DNA from: Gammaproteobacteria bacterium
GTDB taxonomy: Bacteria > Pseudomonadota > Gammaproteobacteria > Pseudomonadales > Azotimanducaceae
Length of the DNA stretch: 35,370 bases
Reading direction: 5' to 3'
Assembly: GCA_026709225.1 (NCBI GenBank)
Contig: JAPOTJ010000037.1
Location: 1-35,370 of the forward strand
Shown: positions 1 through 8,606 of the stretch, piece after piece
Layout: every line of letters begins with the position of its first letter
How positions within the stretch are numbered: position 1 is the stretch's first letter
Program-made: the position numbers and the translations under genes
Notes under the pieces: generated by a model
The model's input: the letters and a program-made list of their open reading frames with translations, nothing else
What the model was told of the DNA's origin: nothing
The model's database searches: none

Positions 1-60
1 GCGCCTTGCCACAGCCCTTCTCCTGCGCGCTGAATCCACACTTATTTATGGGACAGGACA
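1..60 (-). mobile_element. Terminal part of a twin-hairpin miniature element (continues from 35175-35370)
   Basis: Read on the minus strand, positions 60-38 give a terminal repeat starting TGTCCTGTCCCATAAATAAG. The same sequence occurs at 35175 on the plus strand. CTAG at 61-64 matches CTAG at 35171-35174, as expected for a 4 bp target duplication. Positions 11-27 (ACAGCCCTTCTCCTGCG) are the exact reverse complement of 35311-35327, so the two window edges hold the two arms of one 17 bp stem. TGT ends with a CTAG target resemble IS481-family behaviour (family knowledge). No transposase is encoded in the visible part. The function of the hairpin is unknown. Confidence 0.75.
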
Positions 61-66
61 CTAGGA

Positions 67-97
67 CATCGTCACCACGAAATCGTTGGTGACGATG
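67..97. repeat. Perfect 11 bp inverted repeat (hairpin)
   Basis: CATCGTCACCA (67-77) and TGGTGACGATG (87-97) are perfect reverse complements around a 9-base loop. The hairpin lies three bases past the CTAG at 61-64 and just before the transposase remnant. It could be a relic of an insertion sequence end or a transcription stop, but no T-run follows it on either strand. Confidence 0.6.
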
Positions 98-424
98 GGG
101 GGTCATAGTAGCAGAGACGGCCTTGGTGCCGCGGGCGCTGGGGCCGGGAAGCTGGTGGAGGCGGTGCGCGCGTTCGCGGGCATGTCGCTGTTGCGGAAGT
201 GCGGCTTGGCAGGGGTGAGCCGCTCGTCGATGTACCACGAGTCCGCGCCGGCGGACGAGGGAGCCAGTTCACGGGCGTCCGCACGCGCCGATGCACTGGC
301 ACTGCGTCTCGCAGTCCACCAGTTTGACTACGGGCCCGCCCTGTTCATGTGCCGGCGGTCCGCAGCCTCACTGCCCTTTAGGAAAGCCCGAGCCTGCGCC
401 GTTGTCTGCAGCCGCTGGCTCTGA
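86..424 (+). pseudogene. Remnant of IS3/IS481-type transposase (OrfB N-terminal part)
   Basis: The open frame encodes about 112 residues. Its middle, LLRKCGLAGVSRSSMYHE, resembles the helix-turn-helix segment of IS3-family OrfB proteins, which typically reads like CELLGVSRSSLYY. The later stretch RADALALRLAVHQFDYGP recalls the OrfB segment before the catalytic core, where a conserved tyrosine-glycine follows a helix. The DDE core is absent: the frame ends at 424, whereas a full OrfB has roughly 270-300 residues. The start is not defined. It lies between two hairpins (67-97 and 426-461) next to the CTAG border of the element at 1-60. A degenerate transposase fragment is the best reading; chance similarity is possible. 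Confidence 0.45.
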
Positions 425-425
425 A

Positions 426-461
426 GTGTCACGATCATCCTCTTCCGATGATCCGTGACAC
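426..461. repeat. Long hairpin, 14 bp stem with one bulge
   Basis: GTGTCACGATCATC (426-439) pairs with GATGATCCGTGACAC (447-461) around the 7-base loop CTCTTCC, with one bulged base. It begins directly after the stop codon of the transposase remnant. No T-run follows, so it is not a standard intrinsic terminator; it may be an insertion sequence end. The rest of 462-536 shows nothing I can name. Confidence 0.55.
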
Positions 462-536
462 CACCCCTTCAGGATCATTTCGCTTTGGATTCAGCCCTCC
501 CGTTCAGCATCATGTCGCATTGGACAACGCTTCACT

Positions 537-565
537 TTGAGAAACGCCGAAAAATCCAGTACCAT
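537..565 (+). promoter_or_regulatory. Candidate sigma-70 promoter for the CARDB protein gene
   Basis: TTGAGA (537-542, 5 of 6 to TTGACA) and TACCAT (560-565, 4 of 6 to TATAAT) are separated by 17 bases and lie 25 bases before the ATG at 590. No good ribosome binding site is visible between them. Assigned by eye. Confidence 0.4.
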
Positions 566-589
566 TAGCCAACGCTCTGGAGTCTTCTC

Positions 590-3500
590 ATGTTGCGACC
601 CTCATCTCTTCGTCCAAGGTCGCCGTCTCGGCAGCGCTCGGCTTGTTTGTGCCTCGCTCTGCTTGTATCCGCGTCCGTTGTCTCGCTTGGCGTTTCGACT
701 GGCGCCGGTGCCGAAACCTACCAGCTACCGCTGTTTGTGTCCGAGACGGACGACGGGCAGGTCGGTGTACTGCGCCTCAACAATGATTCAGCCGTGTCTG
801 GCACCGTTTCCATTCGTGCGATTGATGATGCAGGGACCCGCTCCGCTGCCGCGACACTCACGCTTGCTGGCAATACGTCTGTCGAGTTCGAAGCCGCGGA
901 CCTCGCTACCGGCAACACATCGAAGGGACTCGCTGGCAGCATCGGCGCGATTGGCGGCCATGTGCGACTTGAGATCGAGACCGAGCTTGCTATCGATGTC
1001 CTGTCCTACCTGCGTGCGAATGGCATCCTGTCTGTGCTGCACGACGAGATTCGCCCTGAATCCGGATCCGGCAGCAGCTACCAATACGTTGTGCCAGTCT
1101 TTCATGCCACCGGCCACCAGAGCCAAGCGGCAAGCAGCCTGCGGCTAGTCAATCCCGGCTCGCAGGCCGCGTCCGTCACTATTCGCGACCGCGCCAGCAC
1201 AGCGAACACAAATACTGTCTCCCTGATGCTCCCCGAAGGCTGGGCCCGCGTGCTCACCGCCGCCGAGCTCGAAGGCGGCGGAAGCGGATTGACTGGTCAA
1301 CTCGGCACAGGCACGAGCGGCTGGCGCCTGACCGTGTCCGCAGACGCGCCGATTCATGTTGTCAACCTCGTCACCAGCAGCGCTGGGCGCCTCGACAACC
1401 TGTCTTCTTCCGGTCGCCCAGGCTTGGCACCAGTAAGCCATGAGCTATTCAACGAGCGCTTTGTCGGACAGACCGTGTCCACGCTGCGCGGCAGCACCAG
1501 CACGGAGATACGTCTGCTTGAAGATGACGCTTTTGAAGACTCGCACAGCATGAATGGCGACCTCGAGAACGCAGATGCCGCGATGCGCGCAGGGAGCTAT
1601 ACATATCGACGCACCAGCGAAGACGCTGGTCAGCTTGCGCTCAGCTATGACGATGGTGCGGCCTGCGCGATGAACCTACATTTCACATCGCGCGGCGACG
1701 GTTGGTATGCCACCCGATGCGAAACGAGCGAAATGGATGATCAGCCGAGCGATGGCGAACCGGACAGCGTCTGGCACGGCGGAAGCTGGTCCGCTTCTGA
1801 CACAGACATGCCGACGGGGGCAGGCAATCTGCGCTTCATCACCGGAGGATTGTCGCAAGACTACAGCTACACCCTCGGTGCAGAAATCGCCGCCTTGCGC
1901 TTGCCAACGGCAACCGGCGCGACTGGTGCGCTTGTCTACGGCCTCACGCCGGGCGTGCCTGGCCTCATATTCGATGCGGCCACACGCGAGCTAACCGGCG
2001 CACCGACCACTTCAGGCGTCTACGACATGACATATTCGGCAGCGGATGCTGCGAGCGGCAGTCGGCTGACTTGGCCGTTTCGCATCACCGTTACCGGCGG
2101 TCAGGCTGGGACGTGCTCGCTCGGACTTGTGCTGCGCGCTGGCAGCAGCTGCGTGTATCCGGGTTCTAGCGAAGCCGTGTCGATTAGTGCCGACGGTAGC
2201 ATGGTGAGTTTCCTCGTGTTTCGCTCGGCACGTGGTATCAATTTGGAGAATCGCAGATCCCGAGGGACGGTCTACGACTTGGAGGTGACGCCTGACAGCG
2301 CTGGCGTATGGCGAATCGTTCGCATCATGGGCGAAGCCGAGCCGGATACCGCGCCAGAGTTTCAAGCAGGCCAAGTGGACGACCAAACCTTCACGCTTGG
2401 CGAGGCTATCAGCGCACTGACATTGCCAGCGGCGATGAAGGGCAACGGCAGCCTGAGCTACAGCCTCGCCCCCAGCGTGCCGGGGCTTGCCTTCGACCCG
2501 GTGTCGCGCAGCCTGACGGGCACGCCGACGCGGGCAGGTACGCTGGCGATGACCTATTCGGTCAGCGACGAAGACAACGACACCGCGAGCTTGAGCTTTG
2601 CCATCACCGTGCGCGACCCGAACGCGGCGGCGCCAGACTTGGTGGCAGGCACGGCGACGGCCGATGACACAAGCGTGACCGTCGCCCAATCCTTCAGGGT
2701 GAGCGTGCGCGTTCGCAATCAGGGCGAGGCGGGCGCCGCAGCGACCAGTGTGACGTTCTATCGTTCGAGCGACATGAACCTGTCGAACGTTGACGATACG
2801 CGCATTGGCACCGCCAACCTAGGCGCGCTTGGCGTCGGTGCAAACCAGCAAGTCTCTGTGACGGAGACGGCACCTTCCACGCCCGGTCAATACTATTACT
2901 TTGCCTGCGCGAACAGCCCAGAGGGCGAGAACGCTGCCGACAACAACTGTTCGGCAGGCGTGCGCGTGCGCGTGAACGAGGCCGCGCGCGTACCCGACTT
3001 GAGTGTCAGGCTAAGGGCAAGTGCGACGAGCGCTTCGATTTCGCAAAGCGTTCGATTGACCGCCACGGTGCGCAATCAAGGCGCTGCACCATCGCCGGAG
3101 AGAACGAGAGTGCGCTACGTCCTGTCGAGCGATTCGACGATCACCACGAGCGATAGGCAGATTGACACCGATACAGTCGCGGTCTTGGCACCTTCAGGTG
3201 AGGCGGTCGAGAGTGAGACCGTCAGCCTGCCCGCAACATCCGGCATCTATTACCTCGGTGCGTGCGTGGAGCCAGTTGTTGGGGAAGAAAACACCGCGAA
3301 CAATTGTTCCAGAGGCGTACGCATCAATGTGACTTCGGGCGGTGGCGGCGTGACGCCGTCCACGCCGAGACCTGATCCGGTCCCGACCCAAGGCCCTGAT
3401 CTGACCTTGGACAATCCTCGCGTCAGCAATTCGAGACCGGATGCTGGCACCGTGTTCAATCTCAGTGTTCGCGTGCGCAACCGCGGCAATCAACCCGCCC

Positions 3501-5524
3501 AAGCGACGACGGTCAGCTTCTATCGTTCAACCGATTCGCGCATCGATGCGACCGATACATTCATTGCCTATCTAGATCAGGACGGACTGCCAACATCCGA
3601 TTCGAACACGCTGACCGCAGAAGACGTACAGGCGCCATTGGTGCCCGGCACCTACTACTACGGTGCGTGCGCGGCACCCGTTGTGAACGAGTTGAATGTC
3701 ACCAACAACTGTTCGAGCGCGGCGAGCATCCGCGTTCAAGTTGACGGTCCGAATCTCGCCGTAGACGTGTCTGCCAACACTGCGCAACCGAGCGCCGGAC
3801 GGAATTTCGTGTTGCGCGCCACCGTTCGCAATGTCGGCAACCAACAGGCTGACGCGACCAGGCTGACGTTCTATCGTTCAGACGATGCCGTGATTACGCG
3901 GGGTGCTGATGAGATCCAACCAATCACACAGCAACAAAACTCCCAAGATTTGGCCGCCCTCGGCGCGTCCGGCTCACGTAGCTTTTCCCTGACAGTCACC
4001 GCGTCTGAAGTCGTGGGCACCGCCTACTACGGTGCGTGCGTCGTCAGTGTCTCTGACGACAGGGATGTAAGCAACGATTGCTCGAGTGCGGTCAAGGTCA
4101 CGGTGCCCGGTGCCGACCTCGTCATCGAATCTGTGAAGGTAGACGATGCTACGCCAGAGCCGGGCGACCGAATCGAACTGAACGTCATCATTCGTAATCG
4201 CGGCACTGAGGATGCCGAAGCGACGACGCTGACCTACTATCGATCAACGGATGCGACCATCACGACAAACGATCGACCTGAAGGCACGGATGACGTGAAG
4301 AGCCTTGATCGGCGGGAATCCGGGGAGGAATCAGTGAGGTTCGCCGCACAAACGACCGCGGGTGTCAACTACTACGGTGCCTGCATCGAGACAGTCCCTA
4401 GCGAAGGGGACGCGACGAACAACTGTTCGGATGCGGTGCTTGTCAAGGTCGGTGCCCCCGATTTGGTGTTGCAATCGCCACGACTCGATGATCGAACGCC
4501 GGAGGCGGGCGAACGCTTCAGACTGACCGTGCGAGTTCGCAATATCGGTCATGCCGAAGCGCCGGCCACCACCTTGCAGTTCTATCGATCTGCTGATGAC
4601 CAGATTCCCGAGGACATTCCCGATGACGACGAACAGCTGACCGAGACCGCCAGCGTCGGCAGTCTTTCGATCAACGAGTATGCCGACGAATCGGGCAGGC
4701 TCACCGCACCCGATCAGCCAGGCGACTATTTTGTCTACGCATGTGTGCCTAATGACATTACAGCCGAGAGCAATACCATGAACAATTGCTCAACGCCGCT
4801 CAAAATTACCGTGCCGGCGCCGGATTTGACGGTCGATAGGCCGAGCGCCGATGACAGCACCCCTGAAGCTGGTGATCGATTCTCCCTTACGGCGCGTATT
4901 CGCAATCGCGGCGCTGGCACCGCGGGCGACTCTATGTTAACCTATTACCGGTCCGACGACGAGACCATTGACACGCGCGATAACGAAGTCGGCACGGATA
5001 GTGTTTCGGACATACCGCCGTCTTCTTCTGAAACCGAGACAATAAGCCTCACCGCGCCGGCACCTGGTGTCTATTACTACGGTGCATGCGTAGAGATTCT
5101 CGATACCGAGAGCGATGAAGAGAACAACTGTTCGAGCGCACTGCGCGTGACCGTGCCTGCACCCGATTTGTATGTCGTTTCGCCGGGTGTCGATGATTCG
5201 ACCTTGGAAACCGGTGATGACTTTGAGTTTCGCGCCACGGTTCGCAACCGAGGCGCTGGCACTGCGCCGGCAACGACGCTGCGCTATTACCAAGCGCAGC
5301 AAACAGACTTTTCCCGCCAGACGGAAGTAGGCACGGCAGATAGTGTCAAGAGCTTAGATCCAAGGGAGTCGAGTCCCGAAGATGTTGACCTGACCGCCCC
5401 CGCAACTGCAGGTACCTACTATTACCGGGCCTGTGTAGAGGTGGAGGAGCGTGTTGGCGAGAGCGACACAGACAACAATTGCTCTTCGCGGGTGCCGGTC
5501 CTTGTCAGGGAGCGGCGAAACTAA
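590..5524 (+). CDS. Large secreted protein with putative Ig domains and eight CARDB repeats
   Basis: This 1644-residue protein starts with a signal peptide: basic residues to 16, a hydrophobic stretch 18-35, and cleavage likely after AGA at residue 41. Residues about 43-275 form two related beta-rich segments. Residues about 422-500 and 591-675 are putative-Ig (He_PIG-like) domains with the SYxLxPxVPGLxFDxxxRxLTGxPT pattern. From about residue 682 to 1640 there are eight tandem CARDB-type units of about 115 residues, starting near 682, 802, 935, 1053, 1175, 1289, 1411 and 1524. Each opens with a PDL-like motif and closes with a Y(Y/F)xxAC...NxCS block, giving two cysteines per unit and probably one disulfide each. 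It ends in RERRN with no sorting signal or membrane anchor. An extracellular adhesive or matrix role is inference only. It is a stand-alone gene. Confidence 0.85.
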   Translation: MLRPSSLRPRSPSRQRSACLCLALLVSASVVSLGVSTGAGAETYQLPLFVSETDDGQVGVLRLNNDSAVSGTVSIRAIDDAGTRSAAATLTLAGNTSVEFEAADLATGNTSKGLAGSIGAIGGHVRLEIETELAIDVLSYLRANGILSVLHDEIRPESGSGSSYQYVVPVFHATGHQSQAASSLRLVNPGSQAASVTIRDRASTANTNTVSLMLPEGWARVLTAAELEGGGSGLTGQLGTGTSGWRLTVSADAPIHVVNLVTSSAGRLDNLSSSGRPGLAPVSHELFNERFVGQTVSTLRGSTSTEIRLLEDDAFEDSHSMNGDLENADAAMRAGSYTYRRTSEDAGQLALSYDDGAACAMNLHFTSRGDGWYATRCETSEMDDQPSDGEPDSVWHGGSWSASDTDMPTGAGNLRFITGGLSQDYSYTLGAEIAALRLPTATGATGALVYGLTPGVPGLIFDAATRELTGAPTTSGVYDMTYSAADAASGSRLTWPFRITVTGGQAGTCSLGLVLRAGSSCVYPGSSEAVSISADGSMVSFLVFRSARGINLENRRSRGTVYDLEVTPDSAGVWRIVRIMGEAEPDTAPEFQAGQVDDQTFTLGEAISALTLPAAMKGNGSLSYSLAPSVPGLAFDPVSRSLTGTPTRAGTLAMTYSVSDEDNDTASLSFAITVRDPNAAAPDLVAGTATADDTSVTVAQSFRVSVRVRNQGEAGAAATSVTFYRSSDMNLSNVDDTRIGTANLGALGVGANQQVSVTETAPSTPGQYYYFACANSPEGENAADNNCSAGVRVRVNEAARVPDLSVRLRASATSASISQSVRLTATVRNQGAAPSPERTRVRYVLSSDSTITTSDRQIDTDTVAVLAPSGEAVESETVSLPATSGIYYLGACVEPVVGEENTANNCSRGVRINVTSGGGGVTPSTPRPDPVPTQGPDLTLDNPRVSNSRPDAGTVFNLSVRVRNRGNQPAQATTVSFYRSTDSRIDATDTFIAYLDQDGLPTSDSNTLTAEDVQAPLVPGTYYYGACAAPVVNELNVTNNCSSAASIRVQVDGPNLAVDVSANTAQPSAGRNFVLRATVRNVGNQQADATRLTFYRSDDAVITRGADEIQPITQQQNSQDLAALGASGSRSFSLTVTASEVVGTAYYGACVVSVSDDRDVSNDCSSAVKVTVPGADLVIESVKVDDATPEPGDRIELNVIIRNRGTEDAEATTLTYYRSTDATITTNDRPEGTDDVKSLDRRESGEESVRFAAQTTAGVNYYGACIETVPSEGDATNNCSDAVLVKVGAPDLVLQSPRLDDRTPEAGERFRLTVRVRNIGHAEAPATTLQFYRSADDQIPEDIPDDDEQLTETASVGSLSINEYADESGRLTAPDQPGDYFVYACVPNDITAESNTMNNCSTPLKITVPAPDLTVDRPSADDSTPEAGDRFSLTARIRNRGAGTAGDSMLTYYRSDDETIDTRDNEVGTDSVSDIPPSSSETETISLTAPAPGVYYYGACVEILDTESDEENNCSSALRVTVPAPDLYVVSPGVDDSTLETGDDFEFRATVRNRGAGTAPATTLRYYQAQQTDFSRQTEVGTADSVKSLDPRESSPEDVDLTAPATAGTYYYRACVEVEERVGESDTDNNCSSRVPVLVRERRN

Positions 5525-5606
5525 GAGCGCGCCACCAGTGCCCTTTCCCCCGCGGTCTTTGTAGGACACTTCATACGCCCCTATCTCCATTGCCAAGACT
5601 GAAGCG

Positions 5607-5777
5607 ATGACGAAAGAAGAAGTCATAGAAAAAATCTTTGCAGACCCCGAAAAAGGCAAGGTGGTGTACGAGGATTTTATTGCGCCACTCAAGGATGACG
5701 GGACGTTCGAGCAGCTCACCCCGTATGAGCGGAGCCTCTTGTACACGCCCAAAGACCATCCGCGGGAGTTCATTTGA
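5607..5777 (+). CDS. Small acidic protein upstream of PIN-domain gene (candidate antitoxin)
   Basis: A 56-residue frame, MTKEEVIEKIFADPEKGKVV to PKDHPREFI, ends 9 bases before the ATG of the PIN-domain gene. The stop codon overlaps the TGAGGGG that would serve as ribosome binding site for that gene, so the two are probably translationally linked. I recognise no family. It is rich in Glu, Lys and Asp and predicted helical at its N-terminus. Its size and position match type II antitoxins, but it has no visible AbrB, RHH or Phd DNA-binding motif. The upstream binding site is weak. It could also be an unrelated small protein. Confidence 0.6.
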   Translation: MTKEEVIEKIFADPEKGKVVYEDFIAPLKDDGTFEQLTPYERSLLYTPKDHPREFI

Positions 5778-5786
5778 GGGGTGTCG

Positions 5787-6635
5787 ATGGAAGGCTTCGC
5801 GGTTGACACCAACCTGCTGCTCCATTCGACGCCGAGAAGATTGCTGTGCGGCATTGCCTTGGAAACGGGCCAGCAGATTCACGTCCTGCCCGAAGTTCAC
5901 AACGAGGTCCTGCGCGGGATTACGCGGGTGGAGCGCCGCCGCTTCGAAAGGCGGCACAAGGCATCACTCGCCAAGCGTTCCACGCAAGAAAAAGTGAAGC
6001 AGATTCGCGCAGTGGAGGATGCTGCAAAAGGCTGGTACTTGAGTGAATTAGAGCGAGGTGACTCGCCGTTGAATCTCGCCTTCAAGAGCGAAGAGGACGC
6101 TTTTGAGATTGAACGAATAGCGTCCGAATTGCCGGAACTCGCCTTCCAGAAGCGGCGCGCCTCTGAACCTGTCGCCGGAGACCCGCTGATCGTCTCAGAA
6201 GCGGTCTACTTTGACATTGATCTCTTGAGCACTAACAATCTCAACACCATCAATCACGGTCTTATCAACCGATGGCTTCGAGACAAGGGGTGGAACCGAC
6301 CGCTCATACTTGATCCATCCCAAACCTTGGAACGCTTGTCGAATCGAAGCGTGCAGCGCTGCTACCGCTGGTTGCTCGCGCATATGATGAATACCATCCA
6401 TGAAATCGACGAGGAGAACCATCACGCCTTCCAGCGCGCACTGAATAGGCTCGAATCGAGCGGATTCGATCAGAAGACAAACGGTTTCGAGGGTGTGCTC
6501 TGGGATGTGAAGGAATACTACAAGCGGGATTTCCGTTTTCAAGAGAACCTAAGAGCAACATTCGGACATGCAGCGCGACAGGCAGCCTTTGATGCCGAGA
6601 TACGCCTCATTGAGGCGGTTCGAAAAGCGGTGTGA
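5787..6635 (+). CDS. PIN-domain protein (putative ribonuclease, possible toxin)
   Basis: This 282-residue protein begins MEGFAVDTNLLLH; the VDTN motif is the first acidic site of PIN-fold nucleases. A mid-protein stretch, AGDPLIVSEAVYFDIDLLST, looks like the later PIN motif with the second acidic cluster and the strand leading to STNN. PIN proteins use these acidic residues to bind Mg or Mn and cut RNA (family knowledge). It is roughly twice the length of a usual VapC; residues after about 160 form a helical region I cannot assign. I chose ATG 5787 because GAGGGG lies six bases upstream; an in-frame GTG at 5781 has no room for a binding site. It converges on the DUF3604 gene with an 18-base gap. 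Confidence 0.65.
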   Translation: MEGFAVDTNLLLHSTPRRLLCGIALETGQQIHVLPEVHNEVLRGITRVERRRFERRHKASLAKRSTQEKVKQIRAVEDAAKGWYLSELERGDSPLNLAFKSEEDAFEIERIASELPELAFQKRRASEPVAGDPLIVSEAVYFDIDLLSTNNLNTINHGLINRWLRDKGWNRPLILDPSQTLERLSNRSVQRCYRWLLAHMMNTIHEIDEENHHAFQRALNRLESSGFDQKTNGFEGVLWDVKEYYKRDFRFQENLRATFGHAARQAAFDAEIRLIEAVRKAV

Positions 6636-6653
6636 TATGAGTCGTCTCCAGCC

Positions 6654-8534
6654 CTACGGTCGATACCACACCGGCGAGCTCCAAGCGCGCTCTTGAATCG
6701 TTGCATGAAGCTCTGGATTCGGCGCCGCATTGCTGCGGATGGCGTCCCAAGTTGACCAGCGGCAGGTCGGGTTCTCAAGCGCGCGCACATAGTAGAAGGC
6801 TCGCGCGCCCGAATCGAAATGAGGGTCGCGCCAGTAGGCCGAAAGCGTTGCCGCGCCAACATCCGCCGAGATCTCGCAGGTCGCAAGATCAACGCTTGCG
6901 CCATTGTCCGGGCATCTGTGCGTCTCGGCATCGGGCGCAAGGCCGTCCGAGCAAGCGATGTCAAATACTTTTTCTTGCATCTCGCCATCGGCGACCCAGC
7001 CCTTGACCATCTGTAGTCGCTGCAAGGGCGCGGAGCCGGCATCGCGCGTCGCCCACACGACAAAGCCCGGCACCGCACCTTTCAGTCCGACGAGATCCGC
7101 ACCCATCGGCACGCCAATCTGATCGGCCATCTCAACGCCGTCGGCGCGCGTCGCAATATCTTCTGGGAATCCGTAGCCAGAGAAAAAGCGAAGCAGCATC
7201 CGCGGGCCGGAGGTCGAATAGGTCTCCTTGCGCCGGAACGCATCGAAAATAGATTCTCGCGTGTTCGATTCAGCCCACGCCACCGCGAGCCCAGACGCGC
7301 CGAACTCGCTGTTGCGCGTCGATGCGAACATGCCTTCGCCTTGTTCAGCCCCCGGAACGGGCACAGAGCCTCTTTGCTCAGGCGTCGCGTCCAAGAGGCC
7401 GATCTTTCCCCAATAGTCATCTTCTTCAAAAGAACCCGCCGAAACGTGCGAGTCGCTCGAGCCAATCACGCCAAATGCAAACGGGTTGAAGCCTTGCTTC
7501 TCTTCGAGCATCAGGCCGTTCAGAAACGCTTCGCGCACATAGCTCCCCGGCACTTGGCTCGGCTCGTCGGTGGCGACCTTGACGGTCATGATTTCAAAGT
7601 CGGCCCACTCGTCGTTCGGAGAGAGCGCCGGGTGCGTGTCGGACGTGCCTTTGACTTGCGTATTCTCAACCAAAGGCTCGTTGCGCATGCGCTGATCGGC
7701 ATATTCTGCGGTGAAAGGCTGCCTGCTCCAATCGGTGAGGCGAAACATCCAGCCGTCGGAGCCGTTGGAGTTGTGCGGTATGGCAATCAGGTCGCGCCCG
7801 AGCCCGCGCTGCGCGTCCATCCAGTCCCAGAGGTCTTCCGGGTTGGTCGACATGTGCGCCGAAAAAATCGCTTCGGGCGCGTCGCTGCCGCGAAATATCA
7901 CGTTTCTGTGCAGATTCTCCATGTTGCCGCCAGCGGATGAATATTCGTAGCCGATGAAGGTGGTGAAGGTGCCTGGGTCGTTGTGACGCTCGGCGGCTTC
8001 GACGATTCGTTCCCACGCATCGCGGTGGACTTCTGGATTGTCCAAATCATCCTCCTCGCGCGGCAGGGCAAATCTGTCGATCAACTCCAGAAAGCCTGTG
8101 CGCAGGCCTTCGGCACCGCGCGCTTGGCGCAACTGCTCGGAGACGGGATGCGAGCCGACCACTGAATCAGGATCGAACATCGCGCGCATCATGCCGAGGT
8201 AGATGCCGTGGTCGGTCACGGCTTGGAAGTCGAGCGGCGCGGGCAAGCTCATCTCGCGGCCGGACGGATGCAAAATGGTTTCGCCTTTGGCGAATCGGTA
8301 GGCATCGTCCGGACCAGTGCGATTGCCGAACATGAAGGCGTCGAACGACCAGTTGGTGTGTACGTGCAGGTCGCCGAAATAGGCGTTGCGCAAGGGGTTG
8401 ACTTCGATGGCGTTGCTGACTGCTTCGGCGGGCTGCGAAGAGGGCGCCTCGTCAGCCGCCTGTTCGCTCGGACTGCACCCAACGGCCAAGAGCGCGAGCG
8501 GCAGGGTTCTAAGAGCGCGGGGAATGGCATTCAT
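6654..8534 (-). CDS. DUF3604 family lipoprotein (PHP-like metal-binding fold)
   Basis: The 626-residue product starts with a lipoprotein signal, LPLALLAVGCS, with the modified Cys at residue 20, so it is probably anchored to a membrane facing the periplasm. It carries the marks of DUF3604: GDLHVHTNWSFDA near the N-terminus, AVTDHG, IPHNSNGSDG and a late IGSSDSH. These His/Asp clusters resemble the metal-binding motifs of PHP-type phosphoesterases. The substrate is unknown. The frame stays open for about 1080 bases upstream, antisense to rpiA and uvrD. I place the start at the ATG before the signal peptide, where GGAG lies eight bases upstream. It diverges from rpiA. Confidence 0.85.
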   Translation of the reverse strand: MNAIPRALRTLPLALLAVGCSPSEQAADEAPSSQPAEAVSNAIEVNPLRNAYFGDLHVHTNWSFDAFMFGNRTGPDDAYRFAKGETILHPSGREMSLPAPLDFQAVTDHGIYLGMMRAMFDPDSVVGSHPVSEQLRQARGAEGLRTGFLELIDRFALPREEDDLDNPEVHRDAWERIVEAAERHNDPGTFTTFIGYEYSSAGGNMENLHRNVIFRGSDAPEAIFSAHMSTNPEDLWDWMDAQRGLGRDLIAIPHNSNGSDGWMFRLTDWSRQPFTAEYADQRMRNEPLVENTQVKGTSDTHPALSPNDEWADFEIMTVKVATDEPSQVPGSYVREAFLNGLMLEEKQGFNPFAFGVIGSSDSHVSAGSFEEDDYWGKIGLLDATPEQRGSVPVPGAEQGEGMFASTRNSEFGASGLAVAWAESNTRESIFDAFRRKETYSTSGPRMLLRFFSGYGFPEDIATRADGVEMADQIGVPMGADLVGLKGAVPGFVVWATRDAGSAPLQRLQMVKGWVADGEMQEKVFDIACSDGLAPDAETHRCPDNGASVDLATCEISADVGAATLSAYWRDPHFDSGARAFYYVRALENPTCRWSTWDAIRSNAAPNPELHATIQERAWSSPVWYRP

Positions 8535-8606
8535 CGGTTCGCTCCAATCTTGGACGGACGTTCCTTTATAGTATGCTCTGATTTTGATGGCCTGTAACAC
8601 GCCCTC
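8535..8606. promoter_or_regulatory. Divergent promoter region between DUF3604 gene and rpiA
   Basis: This 72-base AT-richer gap separates two divergent genes. On the plus strand TTGGAC (8550-8555) and TATGCT (8572-8577) are 16 bases apart. On the minus strand TACTAT appears within a TATA-rich patch around 8566-8574. All matches are weak, and no operator repeat is obvious. Confidence 0.3.

Noticed and set aside
537-1148. A 203-codon plus-strand frame overlapping the CARDB gene start
   Set aside because: It lies in another frame of a well-supported gene and has Arg/Ser/Pro-rich shadow composition with no motif.
2630-5510. Regular repeats suggesting a CRISPR or tandem DNA repeat
   Set aside because: The period is about 345 bases, matches 115-residue protein domains, and the DNA has diverged strongly; it is coding.
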